A stretch of 64,000 bases of DNA, taken from contig NZ_BDBI01000025.1 in the NCBI RefSeq assembly GCF_001612905.1, positions 124,001-188,000 of the forward strand. Reading direction: 5' to 3'. Source of the DNA: Nocardia ignorata NBRC 108230 (GTDB lineage: Bacteria > Actinomycetota > Actinomycetes > Mycobacteriales > Mycobacteriaceae). The notes under the pieces are model-generated. The model did not search any database. It saw nothing but the letters and a program-made list of their open reading frames with translations, and was not told where the DNA came from. Shown here in pieces: positions 43,351-51,329 of the stretch. A program made the position numbers and the translations under genes. Within the stretch, counting starts at the first letter, position 1. Every line of letters starts with the position of its first letter.

Positions 43351-44192
43351 GCGATAGTATGGGATCGGATGCTGGACTGCATCGACGACGCACCCGTGAG
43401 GACACATTGACGGCTATGGGTATGCCTTTTCGGACAGATCTGCTCGGGTGGAAGCGGAGCAGCAAAAACAAGCTGAATTGGCAGTGGGTACCGAACACCG
43501 CCGACACCGATAACGCGTCAAGTCTGCGGCTGGCCGCACTCGTGCTCGAGTACCTTGGAGACCCGAATCCGAATCACGGTGCGCCCGACCCTGTGGAACC
43601 CCCGAGCAATCCTGGGGGCCTGCTCGAAACACAGGTCGCTGCCGACCTGGCTACCGAGCTGCCACGGCTGGATCCTCATCGGAGATGGGATGTCCGCAAG
43701 GGCCGAAGCATAGTCAACTACGCGCAGTATCAGCATTTGGCGGCGGTTGACCTGGCTATCGCCGCCGATCCGAATCTGCGTGTGACTCTCGGCACAGACT
43801 ACTTGATCAAGCCGGATGTTCTTGTGGGCCTTCTCGATACACCGACGACTTCGGCGCATCCCTGGTTGCATGCCGCGCTCGCATGCAAATGGACCATCAG
43901 GTCTGACCGCGTGCAGAACATCCGTCACGAGAATGGCAACATGATTCGGCATCGGCGGGGGAGGCTGCCACACCTCGTGACGATTACTGCGGAGCCGCTG
44001 CCCACGAGACTCGCATCGATTGCTCGTGGCACAGGTGAAGTCGACGCCACATATCATCTGGCGTACTCAGCGATGGCGAATGCCGTAGAGGCTGCAGGCA
44101 GCATCGAACAAAAGGATGCGTGGGCGGAGGTTACGGGGCAGGGGCGATTGCTCGACTATGCGAAGCTCGCGGTTTCGATCGCAACGTGGTGA
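43347..44192 (+). CDS. Type II restriction endonuclease, NgoMIV family
   Basis: A 281-residue enzyme closely matching the NgoMIV family in length and in the segment DYLIKPDVLVG, LACKWTIRSDRVQNIRHE, RRGRLPHLVTITAEPLPTRLAS. These carry the acidic and Lys residues expected of a PD-(D/E)XK active site. NgoMIV itself is a tetramer that cuts GCCGGC; whether this homologue has the same site is inference. ATG 43347 overlaps the vsr stop (ATGA). Confidence 0.9.
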   Translation: MSDSMGSDAGLHRRRTREDTLTAMGMPFRTDLLGWKRSSKNKLNWQWVPNTADTDNASSLRLAALVLEYLGDPNPNHGAPDPVEPPSNPGGLLETQVAADLATELPRLDPHRRWDVRKGRSIVNYAQYQHLAAVDLAIAADPNLRVTLGTDYLIKPDVLVGLLDTPTTSAHPWLHAALACKWTIRSDRVQNIRHENGNMIRHRRGRLPHLVTITAEPLPTRLASIARGTGEVDATYHLAYSAMANAVEAAGSIEQKDAWAEVTGQGRLLDYAKLAVSIATW

Positions 44193-44234
44193 CGGTGAAA
44201 CTACAGAGTCCGCACGGCCTTCGTTTCGCCTTAG

Positions 44235-46067
44235 CTACGAGACGCCGCCGAGATGCTGAAGAAGGGCACGCATATCCGCGGCATCCATGCCGGCGCTGAT
44301 CGCTGGCTCCTCCTGTAGATCCGCAAGCTGTTGCACGCTGGGGTCGTCGAGGATCCTGCCCATAAAGTTCAGCTTCTTTTCCAACCTAAGGTTGACGATC
44401 TCGTCGACAGTGCCTCGGGTCGCCAAAATTGTCACTCTGGTTTCCGTGTCGGGGCGGAGCCCGAGTCGATGAATGCGGTCGAGACTTTGGAGAAACCTCC
44501 CGGCCATGAAGTCACGATCCACGTAGACCGCATCGTGGCAAACATGATGAAGACTGATCCCCTCACCGAGGGTCGCCGGGTTCGAGATCAGTACGTGGCA
44601 TTCTGGGTCTTCGCGGAAACGTCGAAGCTGTTCGTTGCGATCGACAGTGCCTCCGAAGACGGTGGCAGGGCGATATGGGTCGAGCAGCTTCTCCAGAGTG
44701 GTAAGACTGCGGACAAATGTGGTCCACACGAGGGTCTTCCGACCCCGCGCGGCGTTCTCCGCGACGATCCGAACGGTTTCCTCGTACTTCGGTGGAACTC
44801 CCTCGGATGGAAGGTTTTTCAAGCGTTCGTACAGGGTGTCGCCAGGTACCGGTCGCAGGGCAGGAATTTGGTACTCGACCGGCTCGTAACGACTGGAACC
44901 CTCTAACAGCAGCGCCGGGGTGATCGCTGCCATGAGAAGCCGGAGCATAGACCGGCCAAGCGCTTCGATACTGCCGCGTGCTCCGTCAGCATCGTTCGCG
45001 AAGTTCCCCTTCAGCGCCTCATATATCTCCTTGGTGTCGGGCGCCATATCGAGATAGCGGATCTTGGGCTCGTAAGGAGGGAGGCCGAGCTCTTGTTTGG
45101 TCGTCCTAGTAAAGAGTGGCCGCAGCACCGCGCTGGCATGTGCGAGGTCACCGCCGCCTACCGCGTTGCTCACCACCCGCTTTCCATGGCCAGGCCATAC
45201 GAATGAGAAGAGGCTTTCCAAATCCCGAGCTCCGTTGGGCGCGGGGGTTCCGGTGAGGATCAGGCGTCGACTGGCCAGCGGCCCGAGTGCCAGGCAAGAC
45301 GAACCGTAAATGCCGCTGGCGCCCAACTTCATTCGATGTGCCTCGTCCAGAACGATCATGGACGGCGCGCACCTGAGCCAGTCTGCAAGGTCACCAGAAG
45401 CACGGTCGAGCCGCTCGTAGTTGACGATACGAAGTTCCGCGCCTCTATCGTCGGTCGAACCGGTCAGCGCAATCTGCAAGGGCTGATCGAAACACGCACC
45501 TGACTCCTGTATCCAAGAATCATAGGCCGACTTGGGGCACACGACCAGGAGCCGCTTCGCCTCACCCTGCTCCCGAACCGCGGCATACACCGCTAGCGCA
45601 ACGCGTGTCTTACCAGCTCCAGGCACGCTGAAGTTTGCGCCGTGACGTAGCGATAGTAGTCGAGCAACGTCGCGCTTTTGAAACGACGTCAGGTCGCCAA
45701 TCCAGCTGGCACCAAGCCGACTGATGACTTCTTCCGGTGCAATGTTGGCTTCGGTGGCGGGCCCCGATTTGCCGACCAGGCTGCGCTCGATCGCATCTGA
45801 GTCGTCGAGTACGCCAGTGACGAGAGTGGCAAGGTCCCCATCCCATTCGACGCCGGGGTGAGTCCAGGTGCTCAGCTCACTCAAGTTCACCAAAAAGTCA
45901 TCGAGCCCGATCTCGACTGAGAGAACTCCTCTTCTTCCCACACCGGAAAGTCGTCCAGAGAGTCTGGCAAAGTCGGCTTGAAACCGGGTCGCCGTGCGTA
46001 GTTCCACACGTGTACGGGTGACGTCGAAGCTCAACTGAAGGGACACGGTCTGCTGGGGGCTTGTCAT
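44235..46067 (-). CDS. SNF2-like superfamily 2 helicase/ATPase
   Basis: A 610-residue ATPase (counting from ATG 46067). It has about 125 residues of N-terminal domain, then motif Q/I (FQKRDVARLL; VPGAGKTRVAL, Lys at about 153), motif II DEAH (241-244), motif III LTGTPAPNG, and a second RecA domain with TLGEGISLHHVCHDAVYVD and motif VI SLDRIHRLG. A GTG at 46106 gives a longer start that overlaps the upstream stop. It is the last gene of a three-gene unit (HNH-like, ParB-like, helicase). The order suggests a translocase acting on DNA marked by the ParB-like protein; this is inference. Confidence 0.9.
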   Translation of the reverse strand: MTSPQQTVSLQLSFDVTRTRVELRTATRFQADFARLSGRLSGVGRRGVLSVEIGLDDFLVNLSELSTWTHPGVEWDGDLATLVTGVLDDSDAIERSLVGKSGPATEANIAPEEVISRLGASWIGDLTSFQKRDVARLLSLRHGANFSVPGAGKTRVALAVYAAVREQGEAKRLLVVCPKSAYDSWIQESGACFDQPLQIALTGSTDDRGAELRIVNYERLDRASGDLADWLRCAPSMIVLDEAHRMKLGASGIYGSSCLALGPLASRRLILTGTPAPNGARDLESLFSFVWPGHGKRVVSNAVGGGDLAHASAVLRPLFTRTTKQELGLPPYEPKIRYLDMAPDTKEIYEALKGNFANDADGARGSIEALGRSMLRLLMAAITPALLLEGSSRYEPVEYQIPALRPVPGDTLYERLKNLPSEGVPPKYEETVRIVAENAARGRKTLVWTTFVRSLTTLEKLLDPYRPATVFGGTVDRNEQLRRFREDPECHVLISNPATLGEGISLHHVCHDAVYVDRDFMAGRFLQSLDRIHRLGLRPDTETRVTILATRGTVDEIVNLRLEKKLNFMGRILDDPSVQQLADLQEEPAISAGMDAADMRALLQHLGGVS

Positions 46068-46075
46068 ACGGTCGG

Positions 46076-47497
46076 CTACTTCGCGTCCACTGCGGCGGTC
46101 AACCACTGAAGGCCTGGGCCGGGCAATTCGATGCTCCGATTGGCCTCGAACACAACTTTTTTCAGCACATCATGGAGTTGGGACAACGCATCATCGAACG
46201 CACCTTCGTCGAGGCTGGCGCTTCCACGCGATGTCACGATATCAGTCACGGATTGCTCCAAGTCCTTACACGCATCCGCGATCCGATCTGGCGCTGCGAG
46301 GCGTTTCTTTTTCAGGCGGTAATCGCGGCCCGCGGCCTCGATGGCGTCGTTGAAAGCTTGACGGTATGCTCGTATCACTTTGGATGCTTTTGTCTGCTTT
46401 TCAATGTCGGTCGCGGTAGTCACCGATTCAATTGCCTTCGCTTGAACAAGTTTGTCGGTGATTGCCCGCGCGGCGGCAATGTCTGCACCTGGAGCGGCTA
46501 CACTGCGATTCAATCCCGGGATCGTGACTGTTGCCGGCGTGGGTGTATCGGTCTCCATGAGCTCGTCCGATAATTCCTTTTTGAGGTATCGATCTTGGAA
46601 ATCGTGGGAGATATACCTGACATCAGTTTTTGAAAAGTCCAGGACGATGGCAGCAAGCCGGGCTTCCTTGAGTAGGTCAGCGCTCACCTTGTTTTTCTCG
46701 GCTTCCTTGGTGTACGCACGGTATAGTTCCGCCAGCTTCTCCTGGGATCGCTCGAGATCCATCAGTCGGAGCGCGGGACCGTCGGTGTTTGAACTTCGCT
46801 CGATCAGGTCACGGAGCTGCGCGAGCACCCAGAGGTCGCGTTCGCAAGAGCGCACATCGGTATGGAAGGTTGCAGCGATCACCGGAAGTTCGCGATTGAG
46901 ATTTATCCGCTGCTCTTCGATCGCCAGCAGTCGGTTGATATAAGAGTAGTCCCGGCGTTGATCCGGCCGCAGCTGAAGCGAGATTTCGATGTCATTGATA
47001 TCCTGCCAGGTGCAAGACGCCGGCAGAACTCCGACGCGCATATTCGCGTTCGGATCCAACTCGAAAAGTGCTGCGCAACGAGTATTGCCATTGACGATTA
47101 CACCCTCACGTGTGATCAGGCCTGGCTCGTTTTGTTTGTGTTCGCGGAGACTAGCTTTCAGGGCTTCGTAATCAGGATCTCGCTTATCGGGCTCGGACGG
47201 GCGAATTGTCAGCAAGTGCCGGAGGTAATCCTGGCTCTCCGGTTTCCAAGGATTATTGGCGAGAGCGGCATCACGACCGGGGTCAAGACTGCGCTGCGCA
47301 CGAATGCGGTGAGTACTGGGGTTGTAGCAGAGTGTGTTCAAGGGCATGTCGATCACCTCGACGTGAATCGGCATGCCTCGCCACTCGACCGTCAGCGTCT
47401 CTGCCACACCGTTGGTCTGCCGAATATCGCCGAGCCGTTGTTCGACAAGACGGCGGGTATTCGATGCTTGGGGAGGTGTACCGAAATCAGTAAACAC
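46076..47497 (-). CDS. ParB/Srx-fold protein with long helical C-terminus
   Basis: A 473-residue protein. The N-terminal part has the ParB-type pattern: VEVIDMPLNTLCYNPSTHRI, LKASLREHKQNEPGLITREG, and the box VNGNTRCAALFEL (135-146) that in ParB and sulfiredoxin-like folds binds nucleotide. The remaining 300 residues are helical and contain probable coiled coil (KETDIEKQTKASKV region). GAGGAG seven bases upstream supports GTG 47497; a GTG at 47512 is also possible. It lies eight bases upstream of the helicase gene. Not a chromosome-segregation ParB: no parA is nearby. Confidence 0.8.
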   Translation of the reverse strand: MFTDFGTPPQASNTRRLVEQRLGDIRQTNGVAETLTVEWRGMPIHVEVIDMPLNTLCYNPSTHRIRAQRSLDPGRDAALANNPWKPESQDYLRHLLTIRPSEPDKRDPDYEALKASLREHKQNEPGLITREGVIVNGNTRCAALFELDPNANMRVGVLPASCTWQDINDIEISLQLRPDQRRDYSYINRLLAIEEQRINLNRELPVIAATFHTDVRSCERDLWVLAQLRDLIERSSNTDGPALRLMDLERSQEKLAELYRAYTKEAEKNKVSADLLKEARLAAIVLDFSKTDVRYISHDFQDRYLKKELSDELMETDTPTPATVTIPGLNRSVAAPGADIAAARAITDKLVQAKAIESVTTATDIEKQTKASKVIRAYRQAFNDAIEAAGRDYRLKKKRLAAPDRIADACKDLEQSVTDIVTSRGSASLDEGAFDDALSQLHDVLKKVVFEANRSIELPGPGLQWLTAAVDAK

Positions 47498-47579
47498 AAT
47501 GGGTCTCCTCACGAGATTTGTGATCTATCCTGCCGATCTGGCGGCCGTCGGCAGTGTGGCCGTCTGTCACGCGGGCGTG

Positions 47580-48254
47580 CTAGCCAAGTGCCTCACGAAC
47601 TTTCTCCCGAGAGTTGGCCGGCAGCGTTCTGTATGCAGCCCACAGCGACTCGGCCTCGCTGAAGGTGCGGCTGTCTTGCTTCACCCAGTGAGCCAGCATC
47701 TGTTGTTCGTATCGTGGGAGCGACGCGATACGTGTCAAGATGTCCTCTAGGTCAGCTACCAGCTCACGTCGGCCAACGCGGCATCGGGTGCACTCGATCA
47801 CCAACTGCGTATCAACTTGGCCTGTTGGGAGTTTGACTGGCCGCCGGGCCACGTCGAGCTGCGACGCGATGTAGGTCCCGGGATACGTTTCGCCCGGGCC
47901 TATACCACAAGATCGGCACATATGCCCGTCACGTGACATCGCCTGGTGCCGTTCGGCGGCTGTAACCGTCGAGCCGGCCTTGCGAGTCGCCTTCCCTGGC
48001 TCCCAGACGGGTTCCCCCTGGGTGACGAAACGTTGCTCGTGGGCTTGGAGAGCCGGGTCTTCCCGGTTGGTATCGATGCGCCAGCCGAAGTCGCGAAGAT
48101 CCCGAAGACGTCTATCGACTTGGGACACTGAGGGGAAGGCGTCGCGAAGGTCCTGCTTGCTGAACAGTTCGCCCTCACCGATCTCCTGAACTAACCAGAG
48201 GCCGACGCGTTTCATCGAGCCGAGCGAGGGATCGTTCCAATTCGGTACAGCCAT
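47580..48254 (-). CDS. Zinc-finger protein of HNH-endonuclease type (catalytic His not visible)
   Basis: A 224-residue protein. The N-terminus looks like a winged helix (LWLVQEIGEGELFSKQDLRDAFPSVSQVDRRLRDLRDFGW). Residues 108-160 carry RDGHMCRSCGI and, 40 residues later, IECTRCRVG, the two Cys pairs typical of HNH nucleases, but the usual DHxxP and N/H active-site residues are not evident. The C-terminal 60 residues are helical. ATG 48254 follows GGAGG by eight bases. It is the first gene of the HNH-like/ParB-like/helicase unit and diverges from the HTH protein. Confidence 0.78.
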   Translation of the reverse strand: MAVPNWNDPSLGSMKRVGLWLVQEIGEGELFSKQDLRDAFPSVSQVDRRLRDLRDFGWRIDTNREDPALQAHEQRFVTQGEPVWEPGKATRKAGSTVTAAERHQAMSRDGHMCRSCGIGPGETYPGTYIASQLDVARRPVKLPTGQVDTQLVIECTRCRVGRRELVADLEDILTRIASLPRYEQQMLAHWVKQDSRTFSEAESLWAAYRTLPANSREKVREALG

Positions 48255-48363
48255 AACGTTTGCCTCCAACGGGTATCCGGGCGCACGGCCAGCTCGTCGG
48301 CCGTAACAACTGGCGAGTTGCTACCCGGCAACCCACCTTACGTCTTCTGAAAGGGGGTCGCCC

Positions 48364-48443
48364 GTCCCGATTTTCGCCTGTCCCGACTTTCGCCGTCTCG
48401 AGCGTTCGGCGTCGAACTTGTACGGGATGGGCGAAAAATCGGG
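48364..48443. repeat. Iteron-like repeats in a divergent promoter region
   Basis: GTCCCGATTTTCGCC (48364-48378) and GTCCCGACTTTCGCC (48380-48394) are direct repeats on a 16-base pitch; an inverted copy with one inserted base lies at 48429-48443. They sit between the HNH-like gene and the HTH gene and look like a multi-site operator. Confidence 0.65.
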
Positions 48444-48530
48444 TCAGGCGCTTGCGTTGACGAATGCCGAGCGTGAGTCGAGGATCGGCGGTGGTGTGTG
48501 CGTCAAATGTTCTGAGGAGTCACAATTTTC

Positions 48531-49349
48531 ATGAATGGCGGTCAATTCAAACCGGGGTCTTACGCAGAGCTGGACGCCGGTCTGAAGCCTGCGAATCGAA
48601 GGTTCGCGACGGAGGTTCGCAATATCCTGCGGTCCCTCGGGGGTTCTTTGGCTCAAATCGAGCGTCGGCTTCACGAGTTGTTCGACAACGCGCGGGACAT
48701 CGAGGGAGCCCGACCGCAGTGGGCTGTGTGCAGTGCCAGCACGATGTCTCGCTGGATCGGAGGAAGGGTGAAGGTTCAGCCAAACGAGGCGCTCCTTCGC
48801 CCCTTGCACCTACTTGCCGAAGCTCAGGCTGGCGACGGCGTAGTGGTGCCGTCGTGGGATTCTCATCCGCTTCACATCGCTTGGAAGGAGTTGGGCGTCG
48901 CGCTCGACAAAGGTGGGAAGCGTCGTGGCCGACGGCCGCGCGTTCTACGTGGGCCGGCTTCCCAAGCGGCAGAACTGCCCGTCGGCGTTGTGCCGGTCCC
49001 CCTTAGAGAGGGGGACCGGCACAACGCCGACGGCAGTTTCGATGTCGCATGGCCGGAGGCGAAGCTGATAGTCGGGTACATCGATGCCGGCGATCTCGCT
49101 CGCGCAAACGGTCTTATCCGGCACGTTGGATCCGTTGCTTCCCCGAGAGAAGCTGTGGCCGCGGTTAAGTCTTGCCGCATTGTCGGTAGCGAGGATGCGG
49201 CGGAGGCGATTCTTGCGTACGCCGCGAACCGAGAGGACGTCCTGGATGTCGTCGAGATCGCCTACGGGTTGCTCGTATCTGAGGGAGGTCCTGACGCTTC
49301 CATGCTGCTGAAGGGTGTGCTGGCGGCTGCCGGAAGGTGTGCGTCGTGA
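48531..49349 (+). CDS. HTH-domain protein containing a hairpin-encoded insert, 272 aa
   Basis: The first 100 residues resemble the XRE-like HTH of actinobacterial regulators (RFATEVRNILRSLGGSLAQIERRLHEL, CSASTMSRWIGGRVKVQP). The C-terminal part is helical (ANGLIRHVGSVASPREAVAAV, AIAYAANREDVL-like helices). In between, codons for PVGVVPVPLREGDRHNADG are specified by the long inverted repeat at 48974-49037. GAGGAG lies 11 bases before the ATG. The repeats just upstream suggest autoregulation. Family not recognised. Confidence 0.68.
   Translation: MNGGQFKPGSYAELDAGLKPANRRFATEVRNILRSLGGSLAQIERRLHELFDNARDIEGARPQWAVCSASTMSRWIGGRVKVQPNEALLRPLHLLAEAQAGDGVVVPSWDSHPLHIAWKELGVALDKGGKRRGRRPRVLRGPASQAAELPVGVVPVPLREGDRHNADGSFDVAWPEAKLIVGYIDAGDLARANGLIRHVGSVASPREAVAAVKSCRIVGSEDAAEAILAYAANREDVLDVVEIAYGLLVSEGGPDASMLLKGVLAAAGRCAS
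48974..49037. repeat. Near-perfect 64-bp inverted repeat (29-bp stem) inside a coding region
   Basis: Arms 48974-49003 and 49009-49037 are fully complementary except for one bulged C (48980), with a five-base TAGAG loop. The frame stays open through it. A stem this long and G+C-rich would form a very stable RNA hairpin in the middle of the mRNA or a DNA cruciform. Confidence 0.9.
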
Positions 49350-50034
49350 ACAGGCGGCAGGCGCGTGGACCGCCGAACGTGACGAGGAAAGCTCCATAAC
49401 GAAGAGGAATTCGCGGCAGCGGTCGTCATGTGACGACTTGGATTCTTCACACCCCCCGCTCACCGACTGGTGTAGGCGGAGTCGAATTAGCTTAGGAGAT
49501 GGTAACTCGCGATGAGTGATGACAAACCGAACGGGCCGGCGGATGTTGATCAGCCCTCGCCCTGGTCGGGCAGGTTCCTCGTGCTCCTCAGGTATGGGAG
49601 GAGTTTGAGTCTGGTCTGTGTACCGGTGCTCTTGACTGTGTGGATGTCATCGCCGCCGGGAACGTGTACCAACCCGGCTGTGTCTACCGGGTCGGTACAC
49701 GTCGTTGACGGCTCATAATGGATGACCCTGGAAAGTTTCCCCGCTGAGCCGCCGGGCTTCCGGTTGCAATCTAACAGCTAAAACTGCCGAGTCCCGGCTC
49801 AACTCAGTATAAACATGCCAACTGGTTTGTTGACTGGTATGCACACGAAGGCCACTCCCTCGCCTATGCCCGAGCAGGAGTGGACTTCGTGCGCCAGCCT
49901 CACTCAGGGGCTGTTTCCTGACCGCCCCGTCACATGCCGGTTCGGAGCTCCGGAGAGCGCACAAGTGATTCATGAATACTGTTGTGCAGCAATTGATCAA
50001 AGTGGCCGACGTGCTGCTCGGTGCGAGGTGACGT
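49350..50034. other. 685-bp region without a well-supported gene
   Basis: A 68-codon frame at 49512-49718 (MSDDKPNGPADVDQ, one weak hydrophobic stretch) is preceded by AGGAG at a distance of about 13 bases and might be real, but there is no family signal. From 49815 a second frame runs to 50099 and is probably the upstream part of the frameshifted gene that follows. The rest shows no promoter or repeat I could support. Confidence 0.4.
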
Positions 50035-50565
50035 TTGCCGACGCTGCCTTCACCGAGCGGGCGAAGTGGCGTCGGACGCAGCAGAGCCGGTGGGGATGAT
50101 CGGCTGCTGGTTGCTTACAGGGAGTTCGCGCACGCGCTCAAGAACTATTCAGTCGTGTCTATGCGGATGGCTGCAGGCAGGGGCTTTCCGAGCGCCGGGC
50201 AGTCGATCCCTGCCGAGGAAGGAGAACGCCTTTTGCTCGGGGCCGACTCCGAGAAGACGTTGAAGTGGGAGATGGTGTTGCTCCTCGGGTCCCCCGAAGC
50301 TGTGGCAGCCGCGCGGGCCTGGAACAAGGCAGTGTGGGAGTTGAGCCTTGTGGCGCGTGGCGCCGAAATCAGTCATGAGGACTACATCCATGCGTTCGAA
50401 GCAGCCGGGCACAAACGGAATGCATTCTACGAATGCGCCCGCAACGACCTCGGGGTTCGAATCGGTGAGTTGCCGGTCGGCGACGGGCTGTGGCTGCCTC
50501 AGAACGTGGGTTTCGGCGTGATTTCGAACCCGAACCCCGTCGCATCACCCGTGAACGGTGGATGA
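50035..50565 (+). CDS. Hypothetical protein, probably frameshifted at its N-terminus
   Basis: The conserved-looking part is DDRLLVAYREFAHALKNYSV, PEAVAAARAWNKAVWEL and AFYECARNDLGVRIGE, a helical protein type common as small unknowns in Nocardia and Streptomyces. No good start codon precedes it in this frame (TTG 50035 has no ribosome-binding site). The preceding frame (49815-50099) ends AFTERAKWRRTQQSRWG-stop, and reading continues sensibly into DDRLLVAYREF after a one-base shift near 50090. I infer a single-base indel that split one gene. Confidence 0.45.
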   Translation: MPTLPSPSGRSGVGRSRAGGDDRLLVAYREFAHALKNYSVVSMRMAAGRGFPSAGQSIPAEEGERLLLGADSEKTLKWEMVLLLGSPEAVAAARAWNKAVWELSLVARGAEISHEDYIHAFEAAGHKRNAFYECARNDLGVRIGELPVGDGLWLPQNVGFGVISNPNPVASPVNGG

Positions 50566-50598
50566 TCCACTTTGTGCCGATAGTGGATACGCCATCAT

Positions 50599-51132
50599 GT
50601 GAGGATGGCATCAGGGGAGAGCGAGCAGTCGACCGCGGGGAGCCTGGTTCGCGAGGCTCGACATCGTCGCGGGTTGTCCCAGCGTGAGTTGGCGAAGCGG
50701 GCAGGGGTTGCGCAGTCGACGGTCGCGACTGTGGAGGCGGGGCGGAGGCAGCCCTCGTTCGCGATGGTCGAGCAGTTGTTGGGTGCGGCGGGGTTCCGGT
50801 TGGGGACTGCACTGGTGAACGCGGTGCGCCCGAGCGTGCTGCTCGAGGAGCGCCGGAGTGAATTCGAAGCTGTCCTGGCGCGATATCCGGTGATCAATGT
50901 GTGGTTGTTCGGGTCGGTTGCCCGAGGAGAGGACCGGCCGGACTCCGATCTGGATCTGCTGGTGGAGTTGGCGCCGAACTCGTCGGTACTCGACATCCTC
51001 GACCTGGACTCCGAGCTCCGAGATCTGCTCGGGTGTCCGGTCGATGTGGTGACGACGGCTGATCTGGATTCGAATGAGCTACTTCGATGTGGTGTCGATC
51101 GCGGTCCGAAGCGGCTCGCCTTCGCCGCGTGA
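50599..51132 (+). CDS. XRE-HTH fused to a MNT nucleotidyltransferase (antitoxin-like)
   Basis: A 177-residue protein. Residues 16-70 form an XRE helix-turn-helix (LSQRELAKRAGVAQSTVATVEAG); residues 100-150 form a minimal nucleotidyltransferase domain with GSVARG (105-110) and the metal-binding DSDLD (115-119). MNT antitoxins of this kind neutralise HEPN RNase toxins by AMPylating them, and the HTH autoregulates the operon. The next frame starts inside the stop codon (GTGA, 51129-51132), which is where the HEPN gene belongs. Start is GTG 50599 (GATACG box seven bases upstream) or ATG 50605. Confidence 0.85.
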   Translation: MRMASGESEQSTAGSLVREARHRRGLSQRELAKRAGVAQSTVATVEAGRRQPSFAMVEQLLGAAGFRLGTALVNAVRPSVLLEERRSEFEAVLARYPVINVWLFGSVARGEDRPDSDLDLLVELAPNSSVLDILDLDSELRDLLGCPVDVVTTADLDSNELLRCGVDRGPKRLAFAA

Positions 51133-51329
51133 GTGACGAACGGTCGACTAGCGGCTGCGCTAATTCGACGCCACGCTGAATGAAGTTGCCGAGCTGGCCG
51201 CACGAGGACGAGCCGCGTTCGGTGACGACATTGTCTGGGTCGTCGTCGATGTGCATGCGGCTGATCTGCACAAGTGCACGGCGGATGAAATCGAAGCGGC
51301 CCGAATTCGATTGGCGGAGTGGTTCGTGA
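51129..51329 (+). pseudogene. Degraded HEPN-like partner of the MNT antitoxin
   Basis: GTG 51129 overlaps the antitoxin stop and encodes MSDERSTSGCANSTPR before a stop at codon 17. In another frame the next codons read LNEVAELAARGRAAFGDD, similar to the N-terminus of actinobacterial HEPN partners; what follows does not look like the rest of a HEPN domain. I infer a frameshifted and internally deleted toxin gene. Confidence 0.4.

Noticed and set aside
46076..47497. ParB-like gene as a plasmid or chromosome partition locus
   Set aside because: There is no parA, no parS-like palindrome and no replication gene; the long C-terminus is unlike ParB of partition systems.
49346..49399. A 17-codon frame overlapping the stop of the HTH gene (GTGA)
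   Set aside because: Too short and without composition or family support, despite the coupled start.
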